This document shows positions 14,819 to 21,670 of a DNA stretch of 21,670 bases, one piece after another. The notes under the pieces were generated by a model, which had not been told where the DNA came from, did no database searches, and saw only the letters and a program-made list of their open reading frames with translations. The translations under genes and the position numbers were made by a program. Location: contig MU632008.1 of the NCBI GenBank assembly GCA_026770615.1, positions 15,182 to 36,851 of the forward strand. The letters run 5' to 3'. This DNA is from Pavlovales sp. CCMP2436 (lineage: Eukaryota; Haptophyta; Pavlovophyceae; Pavlovales). Each line of letters starts with the position of its first letter. Positions within the stretch are counted from its first letter, which is position 1.

Positions 14819-16459
14819 GCGTCTTTGGCGCTTGGCTGCGACCCGACCACCGACGGGCTGGCGCACAAGCGCCTCTACCTACCGACGCGCCTGACCGGCC
14901 TCGGCTTACCCTCGCTCTCCGAGACGCGCTCGACCGCCTTCGTCGCGTCGGTGGCACGCGCAGCGACCTCCTTCCTCGATCAGCACGACGCGACGGGCAC
15001 AGCGACGGTGCACGGCGTCCTCGAGCGGCCGTCGATCGCGGAGCGAATCGGACGTGACTCCTTCGCCGCACCCGGGTCGCAGGGCTGGCGGAAGTTCGGC
15101 GACTCCGGCTCACGCCTCGGCGCGGCAATCATCGCGACCGGCACCGCCCTGCGCGCTCGCGTGCCAACCGGGTACACGGGCGAGGTCCGCGTGCTACGTG
15201 TGCCCCTAGAGGAGATAGGTCTGCGCGGCAAGGGGCTGCACGGCGCCGGCCTGCAGGCGGCCATCACGTTGGACCTTCAGCAGATTGAGCACGAGACGCT
15301 GAGTGAGCAGCTCGCGCACCGGCCGCGTGGAGACCGCCTGATGCAGCTCTTCCGCAACATCTCGCGCGAGAGCATGATCGTCTTCACGGTACTCCCTGTC
15401 GGTCTCGCCAAGGTGCCCAACGACGAGTGGACCGAGATATCCGCACGCGCCCTCGACCTCCCGAGCCCAGCGTGCGCTCACCTCGTCGGGCGCCCACTCC
15501 CCCAGGTCTCCGGCCGCAACACCACACACGTCGACCTCTACGGTGACACGCTCGCTGCAGCCACCAATTTTCAGGGCGGCCACTTCGCCAAGCTCCAGCA
15601 CGACCCCGTCGTCAGGGCGGTCGCGCGCTTCGCGACCGTGTATGGCTGCACCCAAGCCCAGGCGGAGAACTCAGAGATTTTCGGCTCCGTTCTGCGGCAG
15701 AACCCCGGTTCGATGCGGACCGAGGAGGCGCTTCTCCGCGCGCGCGCGGCTACAGTCGACGTCTATGTGGAGCTCGATCAGCCTGATGGACAGGCCGCCG
15801 TTGGTCACATCGTCGAGATGAAGACGGTCCACTACGGCCTGACGCACTACAACGCGGTCGCGCCGACGCGCGGCCACGCGGTAGAAAACTGCTCTGGCAA
15901 GCTCGACGCTGAGCGCAGGAGGCAGCTCCAGCAGACCGACCGCGAGGTTTTCGGCACGCGAGAGGACCAGGTGGGACCGATGGAGCAGCGCCTCAACGGC
16001 TTCCCCCCCGTCATCGGCATAGCGACCGGCGGCTTCGGGGAGCAGTCAAAGAGCCTCGACAACCTGCTCAAGAACTTCGCTGGCATGGGTGCGGAGACGT
16101 GGATGGGCAAGCTCAGCGCGCCGACGACGATGCAGGCGCGCAACACGCTTCTCGGGCTCATGCGCAAGGAGCTCGGAGTGATCGTGGCGCGCGGCCACGC
16201 CAGGCTCATCCTTGCCCGCGCGCGCTCGCTGCACACGCAGACTGCGCGCGCGGCCGCTGGTGCCCGGGGTGCACCTTGGTTCCAGCGCACCGGCCGCTCG
16301 GCAAACGGGCCCGAGGACGCCCCTGCGCACGCGGACGGCGCGTACCGTGACGACAACTGGCGCAGCCACAATGCCGACCGGGGCGCACGCCTCGGCCGCG
16401 GTGGCCGCGGCGGCCGCGGCGGCCGCGGCGGCCGCGGCGGACATGGCACACGCACCTAA
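14819..16459 (+). CDS. LINE reverse transcriptase C-terminus with nuclease-like module (5'-truncated)
   Basis: Open frame from the truncation point (no start codon; the stop TAG at 14816 belongs to the older copy) to TAA, 546 codons. Residues ~21-45 (LPTRLTGLGLPSLSETRSTAFVA, abbreviated by eye) match the conserved block that follows the RT thumb in many LINE RTs of algae and other protists. The polymerase YxDD core is missing. Residues ~310-340 read VDVYVE...GHIVEMKTV, an arrangement D-X(n)-E-X-K suggestive of a PD-(D/E)XK restriction-like endonuclease. A conserved-looking block VGPMEQRLNGFPPV...GGFGE follows, and the protein ends in an RGG tail. RLE-type LINEs carry such a nuclease after the RT; no CCHC finger is evident before it. 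The frame is intact to the stop, implying a fairly young insertion. Confidence 0.75.
   Translation, partial: ASLALGCDPTTDGLAHKRLYLPTRLTGLGLPSLSETRSTAFVASVARAATSFLDQHDATGTATVHGVLERPSIAERIGRDSFAAPGSQGWRKFGDSGSRLGAAIIATGTALRARVPTGYTGEVRVLRVPLEEIGLRGKGLHGAGLQAAITLDLQQIEHETLSEQLAHRPRGDRLMQLFRNISRESMIVFTVLPVGLAKVPNDEWTEISARALDLPSPACAHLVGRPLPQVSGRNTTHVDLYGDTLAAATNFQGGHFAKLQHDPVVRAVARFATVYGCTQAQAENSEIFGSVLRQNPGSMRTEEALLRARAATVDVYVELDQPDGQAAVGHIVEMKTVHYGLTHYNAVAPTRGHAVENCSGKLDAERRRQLQQTDREVFGTREDQVGPMEQRLNGFPPVIGIATGGFGEQSKSLDNLLKNFAGMGAETWMGKLSAPTTMQARNTLLGLMRKELGVIVARGHARLILARARSLHTQTARAAAGARGAPWFQRTGRSANGPEDAPAHADGAYRDDNWRSHNADRGARLGRGGRGGRGGRGGRGGHGTRT
16393..16442 (+). repeat. GGCCGCGGC repeats encoding RGG tail
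   Basis: Five to six 9-bp GGCCGCGGY units encode GRGGRGGRGG at the LINE protein's C-terminus. RGG boxes commonly bind RNA; here that is an inference, and simple repeat expansion could also explain it. Confidence 0.8.
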
Positions 16460-16632
16460 ATGGACGTGAGCGTTGTGTGTGTGGGGGGGAGGGGGGGGGA
16501 GGAACCTGTGGCAATTGCTACGAGTTCATCACCAACCTCACCTCTGCCACCACCATCCCTGCTGCCAGGACTAACGTCTGACGTCGACCAAGTCAGTGAG
16601 TGAACAACACCTGTTGAACCATGCTGAGCCGC

Positions 16633-16661
16633 TATATATATATATATAGTAGTAGTAGTAA
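16633..16661 (+). repeat. LINE 3' tail, (TA)n(GTA)n microsatellite
   Basis: GCTATATATATATATATAG followed by TAGTAGTAGTA. The same TA-then-TAG tail is seen on the older copy at 14807-14818 and TA alone on the copy at 8734-8745 (inverted). It replaces the poly-A tail found in many LINEs. Confidence 0.75.
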
Positions 16662-17060
16662 TATTTTGTAACAGTATTAGTGATACAATTCTCAGTCATA
16701 TATATAGTAAGGACACTACCTTGTCGCTGCGCAGCGAGTCTACGCCCAGAACGCTCGGGACGAGGCCGGGCCACTCCTTTGGTATGATAGATTGATAGTA
16801 TCGTCTATAATTTATTCCGCTCGAGACTCGTCATCGTCGGTTCATAACGACGTCACTCTCGCGAATGAATCCGCAGTGCCCGCAGGTACCTCCAGCGGTA
16901 GTACACGAGTCACAACAACGCATGCAACTGACAAGATGGCTCAATGGCAATATATTGACCCCATACATACTGATTCGAACGCTTACGTCTGATGACTGTC
17001 GGTCTGTCCTGATAATACACAATAGTTTCGGAGCCTGATGATGTAACTTGCAGGGCAGTC
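16662..17060. other. Non-genic spacer
   Basis: AT-rich DNA with a perfect 12-bp palindrome CGCTGCGCAGCG near 16725. Short frames on both strands (16792-16992, 16831-17022) overlap and have no recognisable feature. Confidence 0.45.
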
Positions 17061-17064
17061 AGAA

Positions 17065-17147
17065 GACCGTCAGACGCCAGCTTGAACCCCTATCAATATG
17101 AATAAAATGATTACTGATAGGGATTCAAGCTGGCTTCTAGCTGTCCT
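17065..17147. repeat. Hairpin (MITE-like) element
   Basis: Arms 17076-17095 (GCCAGCTTGAACCCCTATCA) and 17115-17134 pair over 20 bp with one mismatch; weaker pairing extends outward. The loop is 19 nt of AT-rich sequence. The left arm with its CAGAC flank recurs at 8406-8434. A small dispersed fold-back family is likely. Confidence 0.78.
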
Positions 17148-17393
17148 GGAAGTTGTGCACGATTAGCAATACACAGTACACTGCAACTGCAATATCTGTG
17201 CCCTATTAACAACTATATCGTCAGCATGGTAAAAACTGTTTGTAATTTTTGTATGTATCAGCAGTAATACATCGCTATTAATGCATCGTACAACCGGGGA
17301 GTAATTACATTAGGCATATTCCACTGCCCCCTTTTCAGGCTCAGTCCTCATCAGAGGCTTTCTAAAATTACCTCTTCCATGGATTACGAAAGA

Positions 17394-17475
17394 CCGGGGT
17401 GTGTACGCAAGACCTGATCGGGGTATCTACACTTCCGGGGTGTGCACACAAAACACAAGCGGTGTGTTTACACTT
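17394..17475 (+). repeat. 41-bp tandem duplication
   Basis: Units 17394-17434 and 17435-17475 both start CCGGGGTGTGYACRCAA and end TACACTT, with about ten mismatches in 41. Each unit itself has two CGGGG/CGGTG half-units. No gene is associated. Confidence 0.65.
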
Positions 17476-18011
17476 GCAAATGGTTCTCTAGTGGTAATAA
17501 ATAACATAAAAAGAAGAAAAGCAGACACCTCCTCAGTACCACACTGTGCGGGTAGGCTGCTGGCCACTTGCTCAGGCAAGGAAAGTTACAGGTATGGCCA
17601 ATCGTGGAAATGTGAATGGTTTTTTTTTTTTTTTTTAAGGCACGCCCAATCATAAACATGTTCATGGTAAAAAAAAACCTCCCTAGTGCCGCAGAGCGAG
17701 GGCGGGAGCAAATCGGCGGGGGGCGTGCGTACGCCCACCCGCGAGTTGAAGGCGAGGTAGAACATGACGGCTTTGAATGATACCGCCCTTTCTTATTATC
17801 ACTATCACTATCATTATCGTTATCATTATCATTATCTATATATAAGTACCTTGCCCGGGTTAAAATAAGAATATGAATCAGAATTATTATCTAATAAGAA
17901 TATGACTACCTGATCGTGGCGCGCCTCGCGAGGGGAGAGCGGAGAAGCGCGACAGCCCCTGGTGTATGTTTTATAGTGTATCTTTTATTTACATATTTAA
18001 TAGTTTGATGA
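17476..18011. other. Non-genic, microsatellite-rich stretch
   Basis: Contains a poly-T run at about 17620-17637, a TATCAT/TATCAC microsatellite from about 17793 to 17842, and AT-rich sequence. Weak frames here are low-complexity. No gene seen. Confidence 0.55.
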
Positions 18012-19402
18012 ATGAGTTGCGTGCGAGCCAGGAGGCAGAGACCATATATATATATAAATATATATACATACCATATATATATACATATAGATTCAGCTAC
18101 AATACTCACAAGACACAAAGCATCACCTATACCACGAGTGCTCGCCAACGGAGAAGCACCGCCACGACCTCCACCGCTTTCTCTGCAAGGAACTGGCCCC
18201 GCGCCTGTGACCCGCAACACCAAAATCAATAGCGACACACATGATATCTCGACCGGACTACTTCACCGGAAGGATAGGATTACAGGGTGTCGCGGGCAGT
18301 AAGAAGCCGTAGTGTTAAGAAGCTGAGCCTCGTTTTTTTGCCTAGTTCGTATGTAATTTAAGGAAATTTAAGTATAGTTTGTATGTAATTTGCTAAGAAG
18401 CTCAGCCTCAAGCTCGAAATTCGCCCTTCTTATTGCCCGCGATCCCATGCAAGTGTCAAAGAAGAGCTCAGAAAGAAGGACGCCGACACCGGTGACGCAC
18501 CTAAGCCCGGCGACTTACACTACACTCTCCTACGCCATAGCCTCAGAATGCACAAATCACGCGAATCGGCAATCGAAGCATCAGCGGCGTCAACCAAGGA
18601 CAATATATCTATATACGACACGTATAAGTTTAAGGTAGCCATGTGGGCCGCCCGGACTGCCGAGCGGGCAGCAAGGAAACTGAATCAAAACACAGCACCA
18701 GCGGCCATACCACCTATACAATATGAGCTCATACCCCCAACGGACAGCATCGCTCAACCATCAGCCTTACCTCCTGTGCAATATGAGCCCATACCCCCAA
18801 CAGACAGCATCGCCTAAATCGAAGCACCAGCGGCCATACCACCTATGCAGTATGAGCCCATACCCCTAACGGACAGCATCGCCCAAAACGAGGCACCAGC
18901 GGCTTTATCATTTCTGCGGTATGAGTCCATTCCCCCAACGGACAGCATCGCTCAGTATGAGCCCATATCCCCAACGGCCATACCACCTATACAGCAAGAG
19001 CCCATACCCCCAACGGACACCAGTGCACTGACGAATGAAGATTCATTAAGAGGTGTAAACCCGACCATACCCTCCATGCAGCCTAAGCCCACCCTCAGGC
19101 CCAGCCGAGACCAGCAACGCTTACGCACATCAAACGTGAAAATACGCAACCAGAGACCGTCTCGAACCAAAACCTCATTGCTACCAGAAGCAGCCAGTCC
19201 CACCGAACCCAAAACAGGACCAGCCAGTCCCGCCATAAACCACGAGTCCGCAGCAGGCCCGTCACGCATGCACGCACTGATCCATGACAAGTCCGCCATA
19301 TTCATGCACCACTCACGCACACTGCGCTCAGCAACCAAACGGGCCCTTGAAACCGGCCAGTCACCCACGCTGTCACACCACTCGGGCGACAAAAAAACCT
19401 AA
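18012..19402 (+). pseudogene. Proline-rich repeat protein, two exons, one in-frame stop
   Basis: Exon 1 ends at 18298 with a strong donor (GGGCA|GTAAGA); its start is uncertain (ATG 18012 runs through a TA microsatellite). Intron 18299-18405 is 107 nt, acceptor GAAGCTCAG|CCTC, phase 2. Exon 2 gives a charged segment (VKEELRKKDADTGDAPKPGD), a likely helix (YKFKVAMWAARTAERAARKL), then about six units of QYEPIPPTDSIAQ/APAAIPP, and a basic Ser/Thr/Pro-rich C-terminus. TAA at 18815-18817 interrupts the repeats where sister units have CAA, so a single C-to-T change explains it. If only the downstream ATG is used, the frame starts at 18548. No family recognised. Confidence 0.55.
18044..18088. repeat. 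TA/ATATAC microsatellite
   Basis: CCATATATATATATAAATAT and following TATACATACCATATATATAT form an alternating TA-rich microsatellite that overlaps the possible first exon of the proline-rich gene, making its true start doubtful. Confidence 0.75.
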
Positions 19403-19523
19403 AATCAAACATGAGCCAGCAAGCTCAAAGTCTTCGAAATGCAAACATGAGCCAGCAAGCCCGCCACATCCCGCAACCCAAAGTCCTGCGCCCGAGGCAC
19501 ACCCCCGTCAAGGGGTGGGATAG
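19403..19523 (+). pseudogene. Frame-shifted C-terminal continuation of the proline-rich gene
   Basis: After a run of seven A residues at about 19391-19397 the +1 frame continues with the same lysine/proline-rich character: KKPKIKHEPASSKSSKCKHE then PASPPHPATQSPAPE, stop at 19521-19523. The repeated ACATGAGCCAGCAAGC unit encodes the two KHEPAS motifs. A one-base homopolymer change, real or from sequencing, would account for the early stop at 19400. Confidence 0.5.
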
Positions 19524-19613
19524 AATGGGCCAGCAAATAAGACGCGCATATTTGTGGTTTTTGCCCCCCGGGAAAAAATCTCAACATATGCGAGCCAGGC
19601 TAGCGAGGAAGTA

Positions 19614-19799
19614 ATGTTTGGGATGCGCGAGGGTGGGCCGCGCTCGCAGACGGTGCTGCTTAATAAGTCGACGCGAGGGAGAGCAGTGGAGGTCGGTCAG
19701 CGCGCCAGTCGAGAGTCGTCAGTCGTTGATCGTCGTGTGGCTGAACTGATCATCGGTGGGGATGGTATCCGTGTGCTCGGGGTGGATCCCTGGATCTGA
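19614..19799 (+). CDS. Hypothetical ORF
   Basis: Sixty-one codons from ATG 19614 (open from about 19554), with ordinary composition: MFGMREGGPRSQTVLLNKST, then VVDRRVAELIIGGDGIRVLG. No domain recognised, no splice signals evident. It lies between the proline-rich gene and non-genic DNA, and may be an exon or chance. Confidence 0.25.
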   Translation: MFGMREGGPRSQTVLLNKSTRGRAVEVGQRASRESSVVDRRVAELIIGGDGIRVLGVDPWI

Positions 19800-20064
19800 G
19801 TGATTTTCAACACTTAAATCCAGTGAGATTCTCCCGGGTATGCACGTTTCACTAGAAATTTACACACAATGTCATTCAATTTAAGTCCGATTCATCAGCT
19901 GTCTGCGGTGAGTGCATTATCGGAGTCAGTCAGCAGCGAGATGAACCGATACGCCAGACTCCAATTGGCTCATATCGCGCCGGTTGGAAGGCATATCGCG
20001 CCAAGCGAGCGAGAGTTGGCGCGGCTTGTCACATGAAGCTGGCTCACGCGTTCGTGGCCACTTG
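19800..20064. other. Non-genic spacer
   Basis: No recognisable gene. A near-repeat of CATATCGCGCC occurs at 19971-19981 and 19991-20001. It forms the 3' flank of the minus-strand gene that follows. Confidence 0.45.
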
Positions 20065-20312
20065 TTAGCCGCAGTCGTGGTCGCTGTATCCATAGCCATA
20101 GACGTCGTAGTGTTTATTGTCGAACGCCATCGCGAGCCACGCCTGCTTGTCCTTGGTCAGCACGTACGCCTCTGGGTCAAATGGGGGGAAGAGGGTGTGT
20201 GTGTGTGTGTGCAGGGGTGGCGGGCTGTGCAGCAGGGGGGGGGGGGTGTTTGTGTGCGCGAACATAGTCGGCCGTGCTTGAATTGGAGCTCTCGGCGAAA
20301 GATCTTTTCCAC
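20065..20312 (-). CDS. Candidate 3' exons of the GRDP-like gene
   Basis: Two possible exons on the minus strand. One opens at 20312 after CCCGCACAG and encodes VEKIFRRELQFKHG in one phase. The last, 20171 down to the TAA at 20065-20067, opens after TTTGACCCAG and encodes AYVLTKDKQAWLAMAFDNKH and an aromatic/glycine-rich tail (YDVYGYGYSDHDCG). A (GT)n microsatellite at 20194-20211 and a G run lie between them, as would suit an intron. They would follow 20394-20541 if the AAG|GTCTGA donor there is used. Joins are not proven. Confidence 0.4.
20194..20211. repeat. (GT)n microsatellite
   Basis: About nine GT units, followed downstream by a 12-nt G run at about 20236-20247. It lies within the presumed last intron of the minus-strand gene. 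Confidence 0.85.
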
Positions 20313-20393
20313 CTGTGCGGGGGGTAGGTGAGCGGCGGCAGGGGTTACCATGGGGCAACATGCTTGGCGGCCGAGGAGGAGTAAGCAGCGTCA

Positions 20394-21363
20394 TCAGACC
20401 TTGGCCACAAAGTCAGAGCCAGGGGCGACCTCGGGCGACTTGTAGCCCGGGGTGTGGTCGATGAGGCCGGGCGCGCCGAGGAGCGCGGTGCAACTTGCGC
20501 TGTAATGCTGCGGGTTTAGCATGTGCGCATGCCAGAACACACTGCAGGGCAAGAGGCGCGGGGGAAATGCGTTCAGCCATCAACCGCAACGAGCGAGCGA
20601 GCGCGCCGGAAAAGTGCGAATACTCGATGAGAGCGGTGGGCATGCACTTTTCCGTCCAAGCTTTGCCAGCTGCGGTCTCCCACGAACTTGCCTCCGACCT
20701 GATGCGAGCCTTGGTCTCAACCGCCTTGACGACGAGAAACTTTTTGTATGCGCCCTCTACCGCGATGGTGAAGGCCGTCATCGTCTCGGCGTGGTCGGGC
20801 CAGTTGGATAGCTGCGCGCCGACCTAAAGCTGACCAAACTCGCGCTTGTACGCCATGAGCATCCTCGCAGCCGTTGTGCCGACACCCTTGTCATCGAGCG
20901 GGCTTGCGAGGTCAAATTCGTCGACGAGCTCACGCTGGTAACATGAGGATGGGGGAGATGAGCGCTGGGGGAGAGAGTATGACGGTGACAAGCGCGGCGG
21001 TGAAAGCCTTGATCGTACTGTGCCAAAAAGCCGGTGGCGTACCAAGAAGCCGAGGCCTTTCTCCGCCGCCTTCACAAAGTCCTTGCGCAGGAAGGCGAGG
21101 TCGAGTGCGACCGACGCGCGCTTCAATTTGCGCAGCTCAAGCGGCGCGATTCCCACCTCGCGCGCGCTGCAGTTCGATCACTCGGCGACGGCCTCCGCCC
21201 AGGCGCGCGAGAGGAGCGCAACCTCGTGGATCTGCGTGCGTCCGCGCTGCTCGTCGAGCGCGTTGACGAAAAGGCAAAGCAGGTCTGTGGAGAGCGCGAG
21301 CGCCGGTTTGGCGTTGGTGTCGCTGGTGGTGGGCCCGAGCTCCGTTTTGGCGCGCTTGCTCAT
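20394..21363 (-). pseudogene. GRDP-like (DUF1399-type) protein with WHAHML motif, two in-frame stops
   Basis: Exons: 21363-21043 (from ATG), 20934-20648 and 20541-20394, introns of 108 and 106 nt, GT-AG, phases 0 and 2. The start is ATG 21363 (MSKRAKTELG). Residues ~25-60 (STDLLCLFVNAL...LLSRAWAEAV) look weakly F-box-like. Further on come EGAYKKFLVVKAVE and, after the second splice, VFWHAHMLNPQHYSASCTAL with IDHTPGY, matching the family pattern FL.LK...D.vWHxHxL.p..Y...C...G..I.H.P. The role of this family is poorly defined. TGA at codon 62 (21178-21180) and TAG at codon 144 (20824-20826) break the frame, each one C-to-T change from CGA or CAG, while coding character continues on both sides. 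It ends at TGA 20394 or splices on to 20312. Confidence 0.65.
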
Positions 21364-21523
21364 GCCGCGACCCTCCGTGAGAGCGGCGCGTCTCGGTGGG
21401 CTGAGTGCTTTTTTTTTTTAACACGACTTACGTAAGTACAAAAGAAAAGGGCAGCAGGCAGTGGGTTGCAGTCATTCTGTATCAGAAGTGGTCGACTCCG
21501 AGCGTGTAGGCGCGACGACATTC

Positions 21524-21559
21524 AGTCACCCAGGCGGCATGTAGTCACCCAGGCGGCAT
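21524..21559. repeat. 17-bp direct repeat
   Basis: AGTCACCCAGGCGGCAT occurs at 21524-21540 and 21543-21559, separated by GT. It lies just 3' of the stop codon of the minus-strand gene at the window edge, so it would fall in its 3' untranslated region. Confidence 0.8.
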
Positions 21560-21561
21560 AT

Positions 21562-21670
21562 TTAGGCGCCGATCCCAAACCGTGTCTCCCTGCGGAGGTG
21601 GTACGCGCCCTCAGCCCACTCGTCGGGGTTGCCGTCGTCGTCGCTGTCAGTGCGTATGCCGCCGCCGTTG
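21562..21670 (-). CDS. C-terminal exon of a gene cut by the window edge
   Basis: An open minus-strand frame of 35 residues from the window edge to TAA at 21562-21564, with acidic TDSDDDGNPDEWAEGAYHL and a basic end RRETRFGIGA. Composition is that of real protein. It lies about 200 bp upstream of, and on the same strand as, the GRDP-like gene. It may be the end of a neighbouring, possibly related gene, but too little is visible to name it. Confidence 0.5.
   Translation of the reverse strand, partial: NGGGIRTDSDDDGNPDEWAEGAYHLRRETRFGIGA

Larger units (their letters stand above)
14819..16640 (+). mobile_element. 5'-truncated non-LTR retrotransposon inserted in a TA/TAG tail
   Basis: The element body lies between two copies of TATATATAGTAG (14807-14818 and 16641-16652). 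The 3' end shares about 70-110 bp with two other copies in the window. The first copy's tail sits directly upstream, so the element is either in tandem with, or inserted into, an older relative. The 3' untranslated part, 16460-16640, includes a G-rich run (16474-16501). Confidence 0.8.

Noticed and set aside
15847..16455. Minus-strand and alternative plus-strand frames over the LINE ORF
   Set aside because: High GC content suppresses stops in shadow frames; these have poly-Ala, poly-Arg or Pro/Arg composition, and the plus frame alone shows RT and nuclease-like motifs.
4460..21180. Alternative nuclear genetic code (TGA, TAG or TAA as sense)
   Set aside because: All three stop codons also end frames at sensible places (for example TAA at 16457, TGA at 10934), the pol region has true frameshifts as well, and simple C-to-T mutation explains each in-frame stop.
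21166..21182. 15-nt intron GTGATCGAACTGCAG removing the TGA in the GRDP-like gene
   Set aside because: It has GT and AG ends and length 3n, but is far shorter than the other introns here (86-194 nt); a point mutation is simpler.

Overview
This window comes from a eukaryotic nuclear genome. The evidence is short GT-AG introns of about 86-194 nt, an LTR retrotransposon with a 5-bp target duplication, a LINE-type reverse transcriptase fragment, several terminal-inverted-repeat elements, many microsatellites and no operon structure. Coding stretches are GC-rich with strong G/C bias at third positions, while intergenic DNA is AT-rich and repeat-laden. That mix would suit a unicellular alga or related protist, but the sequence alone does not fix the lineage.

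Layout. 1-1466 is repeat-rich DNA without a gene I can support. It holds a long hairpin, a telomere-like array and paired palindromes. 1472-8330 is a complete but dead Ty1/copia element: two LTRs of 433 and 431 bp, target duplication TCAAG, a gag-like region with seven 42-bp repeats, then protease, integrase, reverse transcriptase and RNase H. The polyprotein is broken by several frameshifts and in-frame TGA codons. 8336-9510 is a cluster of small mobile pieces: a fold-back palindrome, a 3' scrap of a LINE with a 9-bp target duplication, and a 641-bp element with 23-bp terminal inverted repeats. 9595-10936 is a three-exon gene whose spliced product carries a FAR1/MULE-type zinc finger but no transposase domain. 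11301-11720 is a 420-bp MITE. 11761-13000 is mostly non-genic. On the minus strand, 13085-14194 holds exons of a small single-pass membrane protein and further cysteine-containing exons. 14220-14627 is a 204-bp tandem duplication. 14819-16640 is a 5'-truncated LINE, with an open frame for the RT C-terminus, a nuclease-like module and an RGG tail, apparently inserted into the TA/TAG tail of an older copy. 16650-18000 is non-genic and repeat-rich. 18012-19523 is a gene for a proline-rich repeat protein with one in-frame TAA and a frameshift at an A7 run. 20065-21363 (minus) is a spliced gene with a GRDP-like (DUF1399-type) WHAHML motif and two in-frame stops. 21562-21670 (minus) is the terminal exon of another gene cut by the window edge.

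Taken together this is a transposon-dense accessory segment with host or host-derived genes in various states of decay. The six clear premature stops in otherwise coherent frames can all be explained by one C-to-T change (CGA to TGA four times, CAA to TAA, CAG to TAG), which suggests cytosine deamination as a shared source. The most interesting loci are the transposase-less FAR1-type gene, the LINE with its own-tail insertion, and the minus-strand membrane-protein locus.
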